Made by a program: the position numbers and the translations under genes. The notes below the pieces were generated by a model. The model made no database searches and was not told the DNA's origin. It saw only the letters and a program-made list of their open reading frames with translations. From Candidatus Intestinimonas stercorigallinarum (lineage in GTDB: Bacteria > Bacillota > Clostridia > Oscillospirales > Oscillospiraceae): a stretch of 19,030 nucleotides of DNA. The DNA is taken from the NCBI GenBank assembly GCA_019115345.1, contig DXDV01000207.1:1-19030 (forward strand), in the 5' to 3' direction. The first letter of the stretch is position 1. Every line of letters starts with the position of its first letter. Positions 7,547-13,879 of this stretch are shown in pieces.

Positions 7547-7693
7547 TTACTGCTCGTTGTTCTCGCAGGGCTGATTGGCCACGCCGCAGCTGGTCTTGCA
7601 GGCGGACTGGCAAGAGGTCTGGCACTCGCCGCAGCCGCCGGTGGTCACGCTGGCGCAGAGGTCACGGGTCTCGATGGTCTTGATCCTATCCAT
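7547..7693 (-). CDS. scfA: SCIFF RiPP precursor (six-cysteine-in-forty-five peptide)
   Basis: 48 aa, encoded by ATG at 7693 to TAA at 7547-7549, with GGAG (7703-7706) 9 nt upstream. It begins MDRIKTIETRDL and contains the hallmark core GGCGECQTSCQSACKTSCG (19-37) and a last cysteine at 43 in NQPCENNEQ. Cysteines are at 13, 21, 24, 28, 32, 36 and 43. The six from 21 on are the SCIFF set, and Cys13 is extra. SCIFF peptides are near-universal in Clostridia, and their final function is not established. The maturase that forms the thioether cross-links is immediately downstream. The gene has its own promoter and terminator, suggesting a short abundant transcript. Confidence 0.96.
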   Translation of the reverse strand: MDRIKTIETRDLCASVTTGGCGECQTSCQSACKTSCGVANQPCENNEQ

Positions 7694-7722
7694 GGTCGAA
7701 GTCTCCAATCGTTTCAGTCTGT

Positions 7723-7739
7723 TCTGTGCGTGGCACAGA
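7723..7739. promoter_or_regulatory. Perfect inverted repeat in the SCIFF leader
   Basis: TCTGTG-CGTGG-CACAGA, 6-bp perfect arms around 5 nt, lies just downstream of the predicted SCIFF transcription start and upstream of its RBS. It could be an operator or a 5' hairpin that stabilises the precursor mRNA. The half-site TGTG/CACA resembles Crp-family half-sites, but the spacing is shorter than the classical Crp site. Confidence 0.45.
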
Positions 7740-7752
7740 TATTCCTCTATAC

Positions 7753-7781
7753 AGATTAAAACAAGAAGGGGAAAATGTCAA
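7753..7781 (-). promoter_or_regulatory. Promoter for the SCIFF gene
   Basis: A perfect -35 TTGACA (minus strand, 7776-7781) lies just after the Crp-family gene's stop codon. Two overlapping -10 candidates exist: TTTAAT (7755-7760, 5/6 match, 15-bp spacer) and TAATCT (7753-7758, weaker, 17-bp spacer). The region is AT-rich compared with its surroundings. Confidence 0.65.
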
Positions 7782-7794
7782 GAGGAAAACGCCC

Positions 7795-8424
7795 TTACTC
7801 GGTAAAGGCAAAGGCCCGCAGTGCGGCGTGATCGGTGACATAGAGGGTGCGGTAGCCGGTTTTGAGCCAGCCCCGGCGGGTGAACTCCCCCAGCACCCGG
7901 CTCACCGTCACCCGGCTCACCCCCACGGCGGCGCCGATCTCCTCGTGGGTGCAGCGCAGGCCGCCGCCGGGCTCGGCGGGGAGAGAGAGGAGGTACCGGG
8001 CCACCCGCTGGTCCGCCGGGCGGAAGGACATGCCGTCCACGTGGTCGGAGAGGAGCCGCACCGTCCGGGCCAGGTACTGGAGCAGCGGGAGGGCCAGTTC
8101 TGGATGGGCCCGGAGCACCCGCTCCAGGCGCTCCCGGTCGATGGACACCGCCCGGCACTCGGTCACCGCCACGGCGGAGGAGACCCGGGGACAGCCGTCG
8201 AAGAAGGCGGCCTCGCCCATCAGGTCGCCGGAGCGGTGGGTGGTGAGCACCCGCTCATCCCCCGTCTCCGAGCTGATGTAGCTCCGGGCGCTGCCGGAGA
8301 GCAGATAGAAGAAGGTGTCGGCCTCGGTGCCCTGGAGATAAATGAGCTGCCCTGGGGCGTAGGTCCTGGGGGATTGGTCCTGGGCCAGGGGCGCCCAGGG
8401 GGGCTCTGTCCGCCGTTCTGCCAT
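7795..8424 (-). CDS. Crp/Fnr family transcriptional regulator
   Basis: 209 aa. An N-terminal cyclic-nucleotide-binding-type beta-barrel covers roughly residues 20-120, with GQLIYLQGTEADTFFYLLSG (25-44) and GEAAFFDGCPRVSSAVA (70-86). The latter is the position of the ligand-binding GE...R segment, and E71 and R80 are kept. The C-terminal winged helix has recognition segment CTHEEIGAAVGVSRVTVSRV (158-177). There is no N-terminal cysteine cluster, so this is not an oxygen-sensing Fe-S FNR. Cysteines are only at 78, 90 and 158. The ligand is unknown. It is divergent from leuC and directly upstream of the SCIFF gene. AAAGGA about 10 nt before the ATG supports the start. Confidence 0.92.
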   Translation of the reverse strand: MAERRTEPPWAPLAQDQSPRTYAPGQLIYLQGTEADTFFYLLSGSARSYISSETGDERVLTTHRSGDLMGEAAFFDGCPRVSSAVAVTECRAVSIDRERLERVLRAHPELALPLLQYLARTVRLLSDHVDGMSFRPADQRVARYLLSLPAEPGGGLRCTHEEIGAAVGVSRVTVSRVLGEFTRRGWLKTGYRTLYVTDHAALRAFAFTE

Positions 8425-8471
8425 ATCGCCACGTCCTTTCCGCCCCTGCGGGCGGTCGATTGTTGGATATC

Positions 8472-8480
8472 ATTGTATCA
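8472..8480 (-). promoter_or_regulatory. Extended -10 promoter of the Crp/Fnr regulator gene
   Basis: On the minus strand TGATACAAT gives an extended -10 (TGN plus TACAAT, 5/6). The -35 region 18 bp upstream (TTGCGG) is weak, as is common with extended -10 promoters. Confidence 0.5.
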
Positions 8481-8489
8481 TGGTTTACA
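8474..8489. promoter_or_regulatory. Candidate operator between crp-like gene and leuC
   Basis: TGTATCATGGTTTACA has TGTA-N8-TACA symmetry, a 16-bp site overlapping the -10 of the regulator gene and lying about 60 bp upstream of leuC. The placement would suit autoregulation by a Crp/Fnr-type dimer; the symmetry is limited to 4-bp arms. Confidence 0.3.
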
Positions 8490-8510
8490 TTCTTTCCGCA
8501 AGGGCTCTGC

Positions 8511-8516
8511 CATAAT
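8511..8516 (+). promoter_or_regulatory. Candidate -10 of the leuCDB operon
   Basis: CATAAT (5/6) lies 32 nt before the leuC start. No good -35 lies at 16-18 bp; TTTACA at 8484-8489 is 21 bp away. The resulting leader of about 25 nt is too short for a T-box or peptide attenuator. Confidence 0.35.
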
Positions 8517-8548
8517 AAGAACGATCAAACAAACAGGAGGGACCAAGT

Positions 8549-9802
8549 ATGGGCATGACCATGACCCAGAAGATCCTGGCAAAGCACGCCGGGCTCACGT
8601 CCGTGGAGGCCGGACAGCTCATCGAGGCCAAGCTGGATCTGGTGCTGGGCAACGACATCACCGCTCCGGTGGCCATTACGGAATTCGACAAGGCGGGGCT
8701 CACGCAGGTCTTTGACAAGGACAAGATCGCCATTGTCCTGGACCACTCCGTCCCCTGCAAGGACATCAAGTCCGCCCAGCTCTGCGCCCAGGCCCGGGAC
8801 TTCGCAAAGCGGTTCGACATCACCCATTTCTATGATGTGGGCCAGATGGGCGTGGAGCACGCCCTCATCCCGGAGAAGGGCCTGGCCGCCCCCGGCGAGG
8901 CCATCATCGGCGCCGACTCCCACACCTGTACGTACGGGGCCCTGGGCGCCTTCTCCATGGGTTCCACCGACATGGCCGCCGGCATGGCTACCGGCCTTGC
9001 CTGGTTCAAGGTGCCCTCCGCCATCAAGGTGACCCTCACCGGCAAATTCGCACCCTATGTCAGCGGCAAGGACGTGGTGCTCCACCTCATCGGCCGGATC
9101 GGCGTGGACGGCGCCCTCTACAAATCCCTGGAGTTCGCCGGGGAGGGCGTGGCGGAGCTCACCATGGACGACCGCTTCACCATTGCCAACATGGCCATCG
9201 AGGCCGGCGCCAAGAACGGCATCTTCCCCGTGGATGATCTGACCCGGGAATATCTCCAGGGCCGGGTGGACCGCCCCTGGGAGGCGGTGGAGCCCGACGC
9301 CGACGCCGTCTACGACCAGGAGGTGGTCATCGACCTCTCCACCCTGCGTCCCACCGTGGCCCTGCCGCACCTGCCCTCCAACACCCGGACGGTGGACGAG
9401 GTGGCCGGTATGCCCATCCAGCAGGTGGTCATCGGCTCCTGCACCAACGGCCGCCTCAAGGACCTCCAGGAGTCCGCCGCCATCCTCAAGGGCCGGAAGG
9501 TGGCCAAGGGTGTGCGCTGCATCGTCCTGCCCGCCACCCAGCAGATCATGATGGACGCCATGGCTCAGGGCCTCATCCAGATCTTCATCGAGGCGGGCTG
9601 CGCCGTCTCCACCCCCACCTGCGGCCCCTGTCTGGGCGGCCACATGGGCGTACTGTCCAACGGCGAGCGGGCGGTGTCCACCACCAACCGCAACTTCGTG
9701 GGGCGCATGGGTCCCACCGACTCCGAGATCATTTTGGCCAGCCCCGCCGTGGCGGCGGCCTCCGCTGTGGCCGGCTGCATCGCCGATCCGGCAAAGCTGT
9801 AA
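8549..9802 (+). CDS. leuC: 3-isopropylmalate dehydratase large subunit
   Basis: 417 aa, the length of the shorter LeuC/homoaconitase-like subfamily rather than the 460-470 aa LeuC of enterobacteria. The [4Fe-4S] ligands are C298 (GSCTNG) and C358/C361 (CGPCLGGH). GADSHT (121-126) and IGSCTNGR are aconitase signatures. With LeuD it interconverts 2- and 3-isopropylmalate in leucine synthesis. AGGAGGG about 7 nt upstream supports the start. leuD follows after 15 nt and leuB overlaps leuD, giving a leuCDB operon; leuA is not in the window. Confidence 0.96.
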   Translation: MGMTMTQKILAKHAGLTSVEAGQLIEAKLDLVLGNDITAPVAITEFDKAGLTQVFDKDKIAIVLDHSVPCKDIKSAQLCAQARDFAKRFDITHFYDVGQMGVEHALIPEKGLAAPGEAIIGADSHTCTYGALGAFSMGSTDMAAGMATGLAWFKVPSAIKVTLTGKFAPYVSGKDVVLHLIGRIGVDGALYKSLEFAGEGVAELTMDDRFTIANMAIEAGAKNGIFPVDDLTREYLQGRVDRPWEAVEPDADAVYDQEVVIDLSTLRPTVALPHLPSNTRTVDEVAGMPIQQVVIGSCTNGRLKDLQESAAILKGRKVAKGVRCIVLPATQQIMMDAMAQGLIQIFIEAGCAVSTPTCGPCLGGHMGVLSNGERAVSTTNRNFVGRMGPTDSEIILASPAVAAASAVAGCIADPAKL

Positions 9803-9817
9803 GGGAGGAGTAAGGCA

Positions 9818-10303
9818 ATGAAGATCTATCAGTACGGCGACAACGTGGATACCGACGTCATCATCCCGGCCCGCCATCTCAATAATCCCGACCCCAAGGC
9901 CCTGGCCTCCCACTGCATGGAGGACATCGACGAGACCTTCGCCTCCACCGTGGAGACCGGCGACATCGTGGTCTCCGGCGCTAACTTCGGCTGCGGCTCC
10001 TCCCGGGAGCACGCCCCCCTGGCCCTGAAGTCCTGCGGCGTGAAGTGCGTCATCGCCAAGAGCTTTGCCCGCATCTTCTATCGCAACGCCATCAACATCG
10101 GCTTCCCCATCCTGGAGTGCCCCGAGGCCGCCGAGGCCATCCGGCCCGGCGACGCCGTCACCGTGGACTTCAAGACCGGCGTCATCGCGGACGAGACCCA
10201 GGGCAAGACCTTCCAGGCCGCCCCCTTCCCGGCCTTCGTGGACGGCATCATCGAGGCCGGCGGCCTCCTCAACTCCCTGAAGGCGAGAGGGGTGGCGAAA
10301 TGA
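9818..10303 (+). CDS. leuD: 3-isopropylmalate dehydratase small subunit
   Basis: 161 aa swivel-domain subunit. It opens with YGDNVDTDVIIPARHL and carries the small-subunit signature GANFGCGSSREHAPLALK, whose SSREH segment contributes to the active site in the LeuC/LeuD heterodimer. The short length matches the archaeal/clostridial-type LeuD that pairs with about 420-aa LeuC. GGAGG lies just upstream. Its stop codon overlaps the leuB start (ATGA, 10300-10303). Confidence 0.96.
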   Translation: MKIYQYGDNVDTDVIIPARHLNNPDPKALASHCMEDIDETFASTVETGDIVVSGANFGCGSSREHAPLALKSCGVKCVIAKSFARIFYRNAINIGFPILECPEAAEAIRPGDAVTVDFKTGVIADETQGKTFQAAPFPAFVDGIIEAGGLLNSLKARGVAK

Positions 10304-11376
10304 ATTACAAGATCGCGCTCATCAAGGGCGACGGCATCGGCCCCGAGGTGGTCAATGAGGCCGTGGGCGTGCTGGAGGCCGTGGGCAAAAAATTCGGCCA
10401 CAGCTTCGAGTTTGTGGACGTGCTGCTGGGGGGCTGCGCCACCGACGCGGTGGGGAAGAGCTACCCCGACGGCACCGCCGAGAAGTGCAAGGCCTGCGAC
10501 GCCGTGCTGCTGGGCGCCGTGGGCGGCCCCAAGTGGGGCTCCGACAAGCCCGCCGAGCAGCGGCCCGAGACCGCCCTTCTGGCCATCCGGAAGGACCTGG
10601 GCCTGTACGCCAACCTGCGCCCCGCCGCCCTGCGCCCCGCCATGGCCGACGCCTGCCCCCTGAAGAGGGAGACGGCGGAAAAGGGCATCGACCTCATGAT
10701 GGTCCGGGAGCTCACCGGAGGCATCTACTTCGGCAAGCGGGACAGGTACCAGACCGAGGACCGGGGCGTGGAGTGCACCGATCTGATGGCTTATTCGGAG
10801 AAGGAGATCGAGCGCATCGGCCGCCGGGCCTTCGAGCTGGCCCGGCTCCGCCGGAAAAAGGTCTCCAGCGTGGACAAGGCCAACGTGCTGGAGACCAGCC
10901 GCCTGTGGCGGAGCGTCATGCACCGCCTGGCGGAGGAGTACTCCGACGTCCAGTACGAGGACGTGCTGGTGGACAACTGCGCCATGCAGCTGGTGAAGGA
11001 CCCCGGACAATTCGACGTGGTGGTCACCGAGAACATGTTCGGCGACATCCTCTCCGACGAGGCCAGCATGGTCACCGGCTCCATCGGCCTGCTGCCCTCC
11101 GCCTCCATCGGGGACGCCGCTCCCGGCCTCTACGAGCCCATTCACGGCTCCGCCCCCGACATTGCCGGCCAGGACAAGGCCAACCCCATCGCCACCATTT
11201 TGTCGGTGGCTATGATGTTCCGCTACTCCTTCCAGCGCTCCGCCGAGGCCGACGCCATCGAGGCGGCGGTGGACGCGGTACTGGCCGATGGCTGGCGGAC
11301 CCCCGACATCGCGGAGCCCGGTGTGAAGCCCATCGGCACCAAGGAGATGGGCCGCCTCATCCGGGAACATATCTGA
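10300..11376 (+). CDS. leuB: 3-isopropylmalate dehydrogenase
   Basis: 358 aa, standard length. It starts MNYKIALIKGDGIGPEV (beta-decarboxylating dehydrogenase N-terminus). It contains LGAVGGPKW (71-79), LGLYANLRP (100-108), RELTGGIYFG (136-145) and NMFGDILSDEASMVTGSIGLLPSAS, which holds the Mg2+-binding aspartates. HGSAPDIAGQDKANPIA is the NAD+-binding signature. It oxidatively decarboxylates 3-isopropylmalate to the precursor of leucine. The start is the ATG overlapping the leuD stop; the frame stays open upstream inside leuD but has no RBS there. It is the last gene before the repeat element at 11383. Confidence 0.97.
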   Translation: MNYKIALIKGDGIGPEVVNEAVGVLEAVGKKFGHSFEFVDVLLGGCATDAVGKSYPDGTAEKCKACDAVLLGAVGGPKWGSDKPAEQRPETALLAIRKDLGLYANLRPAALRPAMADACPLKRETAEKGIDLMMVRELTGGIYFGKRDRYQTEDRGVECTDLMAYSEKEIERIGRRAFELARLRRKKVSSVDKANVLETSRLWRSVMHRLAEEYSDVQYEDVLVDNCAMQLVKDPGQFDVVVTENMFGDILSDEASMVTGSIGLLPSASIGDAAPGLYEPIHGSAPDIAGQDKANPIATILSVAMMFRYSFQRSAEADAIEAAVDAVLADGWRTPDIAEPGVKPIGTKEMGRLIREHI

Positions 11377-11415
11377 GCCTTCAACGGCGGGACGCACGGA
11401 ACGCGTCCCGCCGTT

Positions 11416-11457
11416 CAGCTTGTCGAAAAAGCCCACTTTGGCTTTTTCGACAAGCTG
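11416..11457. repeat. 18-bp perfect hairpin inside the element
   Basis: Arms CAGCTTGTCGAAAAAGCC (11416-11433) and its complement (11440-11457) surround a 6-nt loop. On the plus strand it could act as a terminator-like or RNA-stabilising structure downstream of leuB. Confidence 0.85.
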
Positions 11458-11460
11458 CTG

Positions 11461-11485
11461 ACTTTTTCGATTTCATCGAAAAAGT
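11461..11485. repeat. 10-bp hairpin sharing the TCGAAAAAG motif
   Basis: ACTTTTTCGA-TTTCA-TCGAAAAAGT, perfect 10-bp arms. The same TCGAAAAAG word recurs in the adjacent 18-bp hairpin and, inverted, near 11564-11572. The pieces can therefore pair in more than one way. Confidence 0.8.
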
Positions 11486-11499
11486 TCCTGACTGCACGC

Positions 11500-11526
11500 G
11501 AAAGTGGGGGCTCACCGCCCCCCTTT
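11500..11526. repeat. G/C-rich hairpin inside the element
   Basis: GAAAGTGGGGGC (11500-11511) pairs with GCCCCCCTTTC and the preceding base context (11516-11526) with one mismatch. It is the fourth hairpin in a row in this element. Confidence 0.6.
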
Positions 11527-11653
11527 CACACTTTTCCCCCGTGGCTTGTTTTGCGTGGTGCCACTTTTTCGACAGCCTGAACGGCGGGACGCACGGAACG
11601 CGTCCCGCCGATTTCATCTTTTTGCGCACCGAGGGGGAGGACGGTGAAATCCC

Positions 11654-11682
11654 TTGCATCACGGCGGCTTTTCTGATAAAAT
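11654..11682 (+). promoter_or_regulatory. Promoter for coaX
   Basis: TTGCAT (-35, 11654-11659) and TAAAAT (-10, 11677-11682, 5/6) are 17 bp apart, and a TGA triplet before the -10 makes it an extended -10. It lies after the repeat element and 33 nt before the chosen coaX start. Confidence 0.6.
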
Positions 11683-11715
11683 TTGAACCAATGATTGAGA
11701 AAGGAAGTGGCTGCT

Positions 11716-12501
11716 GTGGTCCTCACCATCGACATCGACAACTCCACCACCAACGTGGGCCTCTTTGACCAGAAGGGGCGGCTTGTCTTTCGCTCCGGAC
11801 TCACCACCAGCCGCAATCCCACCCGGGACCAGTGCGCCATCAGCCTGATGAATCTCTTTGCCCTCTACCACGCTGAATTCCGGGACGTCTCCGGCGCGGT
11901 CATCTCCAGCGTGGTGCCGTCGGTGACAGCACACATGTCCAGCGCGGTGGAGCTGCTCACGGGGAAGGCCCCCATGCTCATGGGGCCCGGCGTCAAGACG
12001 GGGCTCAACATCAAGTCGGACCTCCACAATCAGCTGGGCGCCGACATTGTGGCCTGCTCGGTGGCCGCCATCGACCAGTATCCCACCCCCATCATTATCA
12101 TTGATATGGGGACGGCGGTCACCATGTCCTATCTCCACGACCGCACCTACGAGGGCTGCATCATTTTCCCCGGCGTGCTGGTGGCCCTGGACGCCCTCTC
12201 GGAGCGGGCGGCGGCCCTGCCCCACATCTCCGTGGAGCCGCCCTCCTCCTTCTTCGGACACAACACCCTGGACGCCATGCGCTCCGGGGTGGTCTACGGC
12301 AACGCCAGCATGATCGATGGCATGATCGAGCGGGTTGAAGAGCACGGCCGACCGGCGGCCACCGTGGTGGCCACCGGCGACAGCGCGCCGGAGATCCTCC
12401 GGTGGTGCAAGCGCTCCATCCTGTACAATGCCGACCTGCTGCTCCAGGGGCTCTATCTCATCTACAAGAAAAATACGGAGGGGCGCGGCCGCCGCTTTTA
12501 G
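11716..12501 (+). CDS. coaX: Type III pantothenate kinase, diverged
   Basis: 261 aa from GTG at 11716, chosen because AAGGAAG (about 11701-11707) lies 8 nt upstream and the product then starts MVLTIDIDNS as expected for the family; a TTG at 11695 and GTG at 11707 are in frame but lack a spaced RBS. The family phosphorylates pantothenate, the first step of CoA synthesis. Visible motifs are D6 in LTIDIDNSTTN (3-13), GADIVACSVAA (108-118), IIIIDMGTAVTM (126-137) and EGCIIFPG (146-153). Against the usual D-x-G-N-(T/S)-N, GADR and DLGTATT patterns, the first glycine is D8, the second asparagine is T11 and the GADR arginine is I111. It is therefore an unusual member, possibly altered in activity. 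Overall length and motif order are normal. Confidence 0.8.
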   Translation: MVLTIDIDNSTTNVGLFDQKGRLVFRSGLTTSRNPTRDQCAISLMNLFALYHAEFRDVSGAVISSVVPSVTAHMSSAVELLTGKAPMLMGPGVKTGLNIKSDLHNQLGADIVACSVAAIDQYPTPIIIIDMGTAVTMSYLHDRTYEGCIIFPGVLVALDALSERAAALPHISVEPPSSFFGHNTLDAMRSGVVYGNASMIDGMIERVEEHGRPAATVVATGDSAPEILRWCKRSILYNADLLLQGLYLIYKKNTEGRGRRF

Positions 12502-12563
12502 AGCATGCTCCGCCGCCCATCCCGGGCGCGTCCCTTTCCCAGCGTATTTTTTAGCGGCGGCCC

Positions 12564-12592
12564 TTGCAATTCCAGGGCGGTCACCTTATAAT
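12564..12592 (+). promoter_or_regulatory. Strong promoter for the aminotransferase-purB-pfkA genes
   Basis: TTGCAA (-35, 12564-12569) and a perfect TATAAT (-10, 12587-12592) are separated by 17 bp. The predicted start lies about 32 nt before the ATG at 12632. The preceding 60 bp after coaX show no convincing terminator. Confidence 0.8.
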
Positions 12593-12631
12593 GTTTCAGT
12601 TGAGACGTAACAGGATTGGGAGGATTCACGC

Positions 12632-13822
12632 ATGAAAGAACTCTCACAGATCGCATCTGCCGTCCGGGCCTCCACCACCCTGGCCATCGACGCCATGTTC
12701 AAGCAGATGAAGGCCGATGGGGTGGACGTGATCGGCTTTGGGGCCGGTGAGCCCGATTTTCACACCCCGGACAACATCAAAGAGGCGGGCCACGCCGCCA
12801 TCCGGGACAACTTCACCTGCTACACGCCCACCGCCGGCATCCCCGAGCTGCGCAAGGCCGTCTGCGACCGTCTGAAGGCGGACTGCGGCCTGGACTATGC
12901 CCCGGCCCAGATCGTCGCGGCCAGCGGCGCCAAGCACGCCCTCTACGGCGCCCTCCACGCCCTGGTGGATCCGGGAGACGAGGTCATCATCCCAGCCCCC
13001 TTCTGGGTGACCTACTTTGAGATGGTCCATATGCTGGGCGCCGTGCCGGTCATCGTCAAGGCGGAGGAGTCCGCCGGCTTTAAGATCACGCCCCGGCAGC
13101 TGGCCGCCGCCGTCACCCCAAAGACCAAGGCGGTCCTGCTCAACAACCCCTCCAACCCCACCGGCATGGTATACAGCAGGGAAGAGCTGCGGGCCCTGGC
13201 CGACGTCTGTGTGGAAAAGGACCTTTATATCATTGCCGACGAGATCTACTACCGCCTGGTGTATGACGGACGGCCCTTCACCAGCATCGCCGCCCTGGGA
13301 GAGGACGTGAAGGAGCGCACCATCCTCATCAACGGCGTCTCCAAGTCCTACGCCATGACCGGCTGGCGGGTGGGCTATGCCGCCGCGCCGGAGCCCATCG
13401 CCAAGGTGATGTCCAACTACCTCAGCCATTCCACCGGCGCCCCCTGCTCCATCGCCCAAAAGGCGGCCGCCGAGGCTCTGGCGGGGCCGCAGGACACCAT
13501 CGAGGAGATGCGCAGGGCCTTTGAGCAGCGCCGGAACCACCTGGTGGAGCGGATGAACGCCATTCCCGGCGTGAGCTGCCTCAAGCCGGAGGGCGCTTTC
13601 TATGTGATGATGAACCTCCGGGAGCTGCTGGGCAAGACCATCCACGGCGTCACCATCCATGACGCCGACGACTTTGCCGATGCGTTCCTCAAATACGGCC
13701 TGGTGGCCACGGTGCCCTGCACCGGCTTCGGCGCTTCGGACTTCGTCCGCTGGTCCTACGCCACCTCCATGGAGAACATCGACGCCGGCCTGGACCGGCT
13801 GGAAAGATTCCTGGCCGGGTGA
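12632..13822 (+). CDS. Class I pyridoxal-phosphate aminotransferase (aspartate aminotransferase type)
   Basis: 396 aa, fold type I, class Ib aspartate-aminotransferase length. It shows IGFGAGEPDFHTP (34-46), CYTPTAGIPELRKAV (63-77), NNPSNPTG (171-178), ADEIYYRLVYDG (202-213) and SKSYAMTGWRVGY (237-249), with K238 the PLP lysine. FVRWSYATS near the C-terminus carries the arginine that binds the substrate alpha-carboxylate. It transfers amino groups between aspartate or related amino acids and 2-oxoglutarate; exact substrate range is not readable. GGGAGG is placed well before the ATG. purB follows 57 nt later without an intervening terminator, probably cotranscribed. Aspartate feeds the SAICAR and adenylosuccinate steps, so the neighbourhood makes metabolic sense. 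Confidence 0.92.
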   Translation: MKELSQIASAVRASTTLAIDAMFKQMKADGVDVIGFGAGEPDFHTPDNIKEAGHAAIRDNFTCYTPTAGIPELRKAVCDRLKADCGLDYAPAQIVAASGAKHALYGALHALVDPGDEVIIPAPFWVTYFEMVHMLGAVPVIVKAEESAGFKITPRQLAAAVTPKTKAVLLNNPSNPTGMVYSREELRALADVCVEKDLYIIADEIYYRLVYDGRPFTSIAALGEDVKERTILINGVSKSYAMTGWRVGYAAAPEPIAKVMSNYLSHSTGAPCSIAQKAAAEALAGPQDTIEEMRRAFEQRRNHLVERMNAIPGVSCLKPEGAFYVMMNLRELLGKTIHGVTIHDADDFADAFLKYGLVATVPCTGFGASDFVRWSYATSMENIDAGLDRLERFLAG

Positions 13823-13879
13823 ACCCTTTCCGTCCGAGGGGCGGCGCACCAACGAGAACAACGAACGGAGGGATGGCCC

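Larger units (their letters stand above)
11383..11610. repeat. MITE-like nested palindromic intergenic element, 228 bp
   Basis: Both ends carry an identical 31-bp copy (11383-11413 and 11580-11610), each itself a hairpin: 11-bp arms CGGCGGGACGC/GCGTCCCGCCG around a 7-nt loop. Beyond these, the inward flanks TTCAG..TGTCGAAAAAG (11414-11430) and CTTTTTCGACA..CTGAA (11564-11580) are inverted relative to each other, so the termini form imperfect inverted repeats of about 45 bp. No ORF is evident inside. The architecture suggests a non-autonomous mobile element or structured intergenic repeat. It may also serve as the leuB terminator. Confidence 0.8.

Noticed and set aside
8425..8548. T-box riboswitch or leucine attenuator before leuC
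   Set aside because: The candidate transcription start leaves only about 25 nt of leader; no T-box sequence, terminator or leader peptide with leucine codons is seen.
8525..10012. 495-codon minus-strand frame opposite leuC
   Set aside because: Histidine/glycine-rich antisense of leuC and leuD; typical of codon bias in GC-rich genes.
11383..11610. CRISPR array, because of the repeated 31-mer
   Set aside because: Only two copies, 166 bp apart, each a perfect hairpin, and the interval is itself structured; no regular spacers or cas genes.
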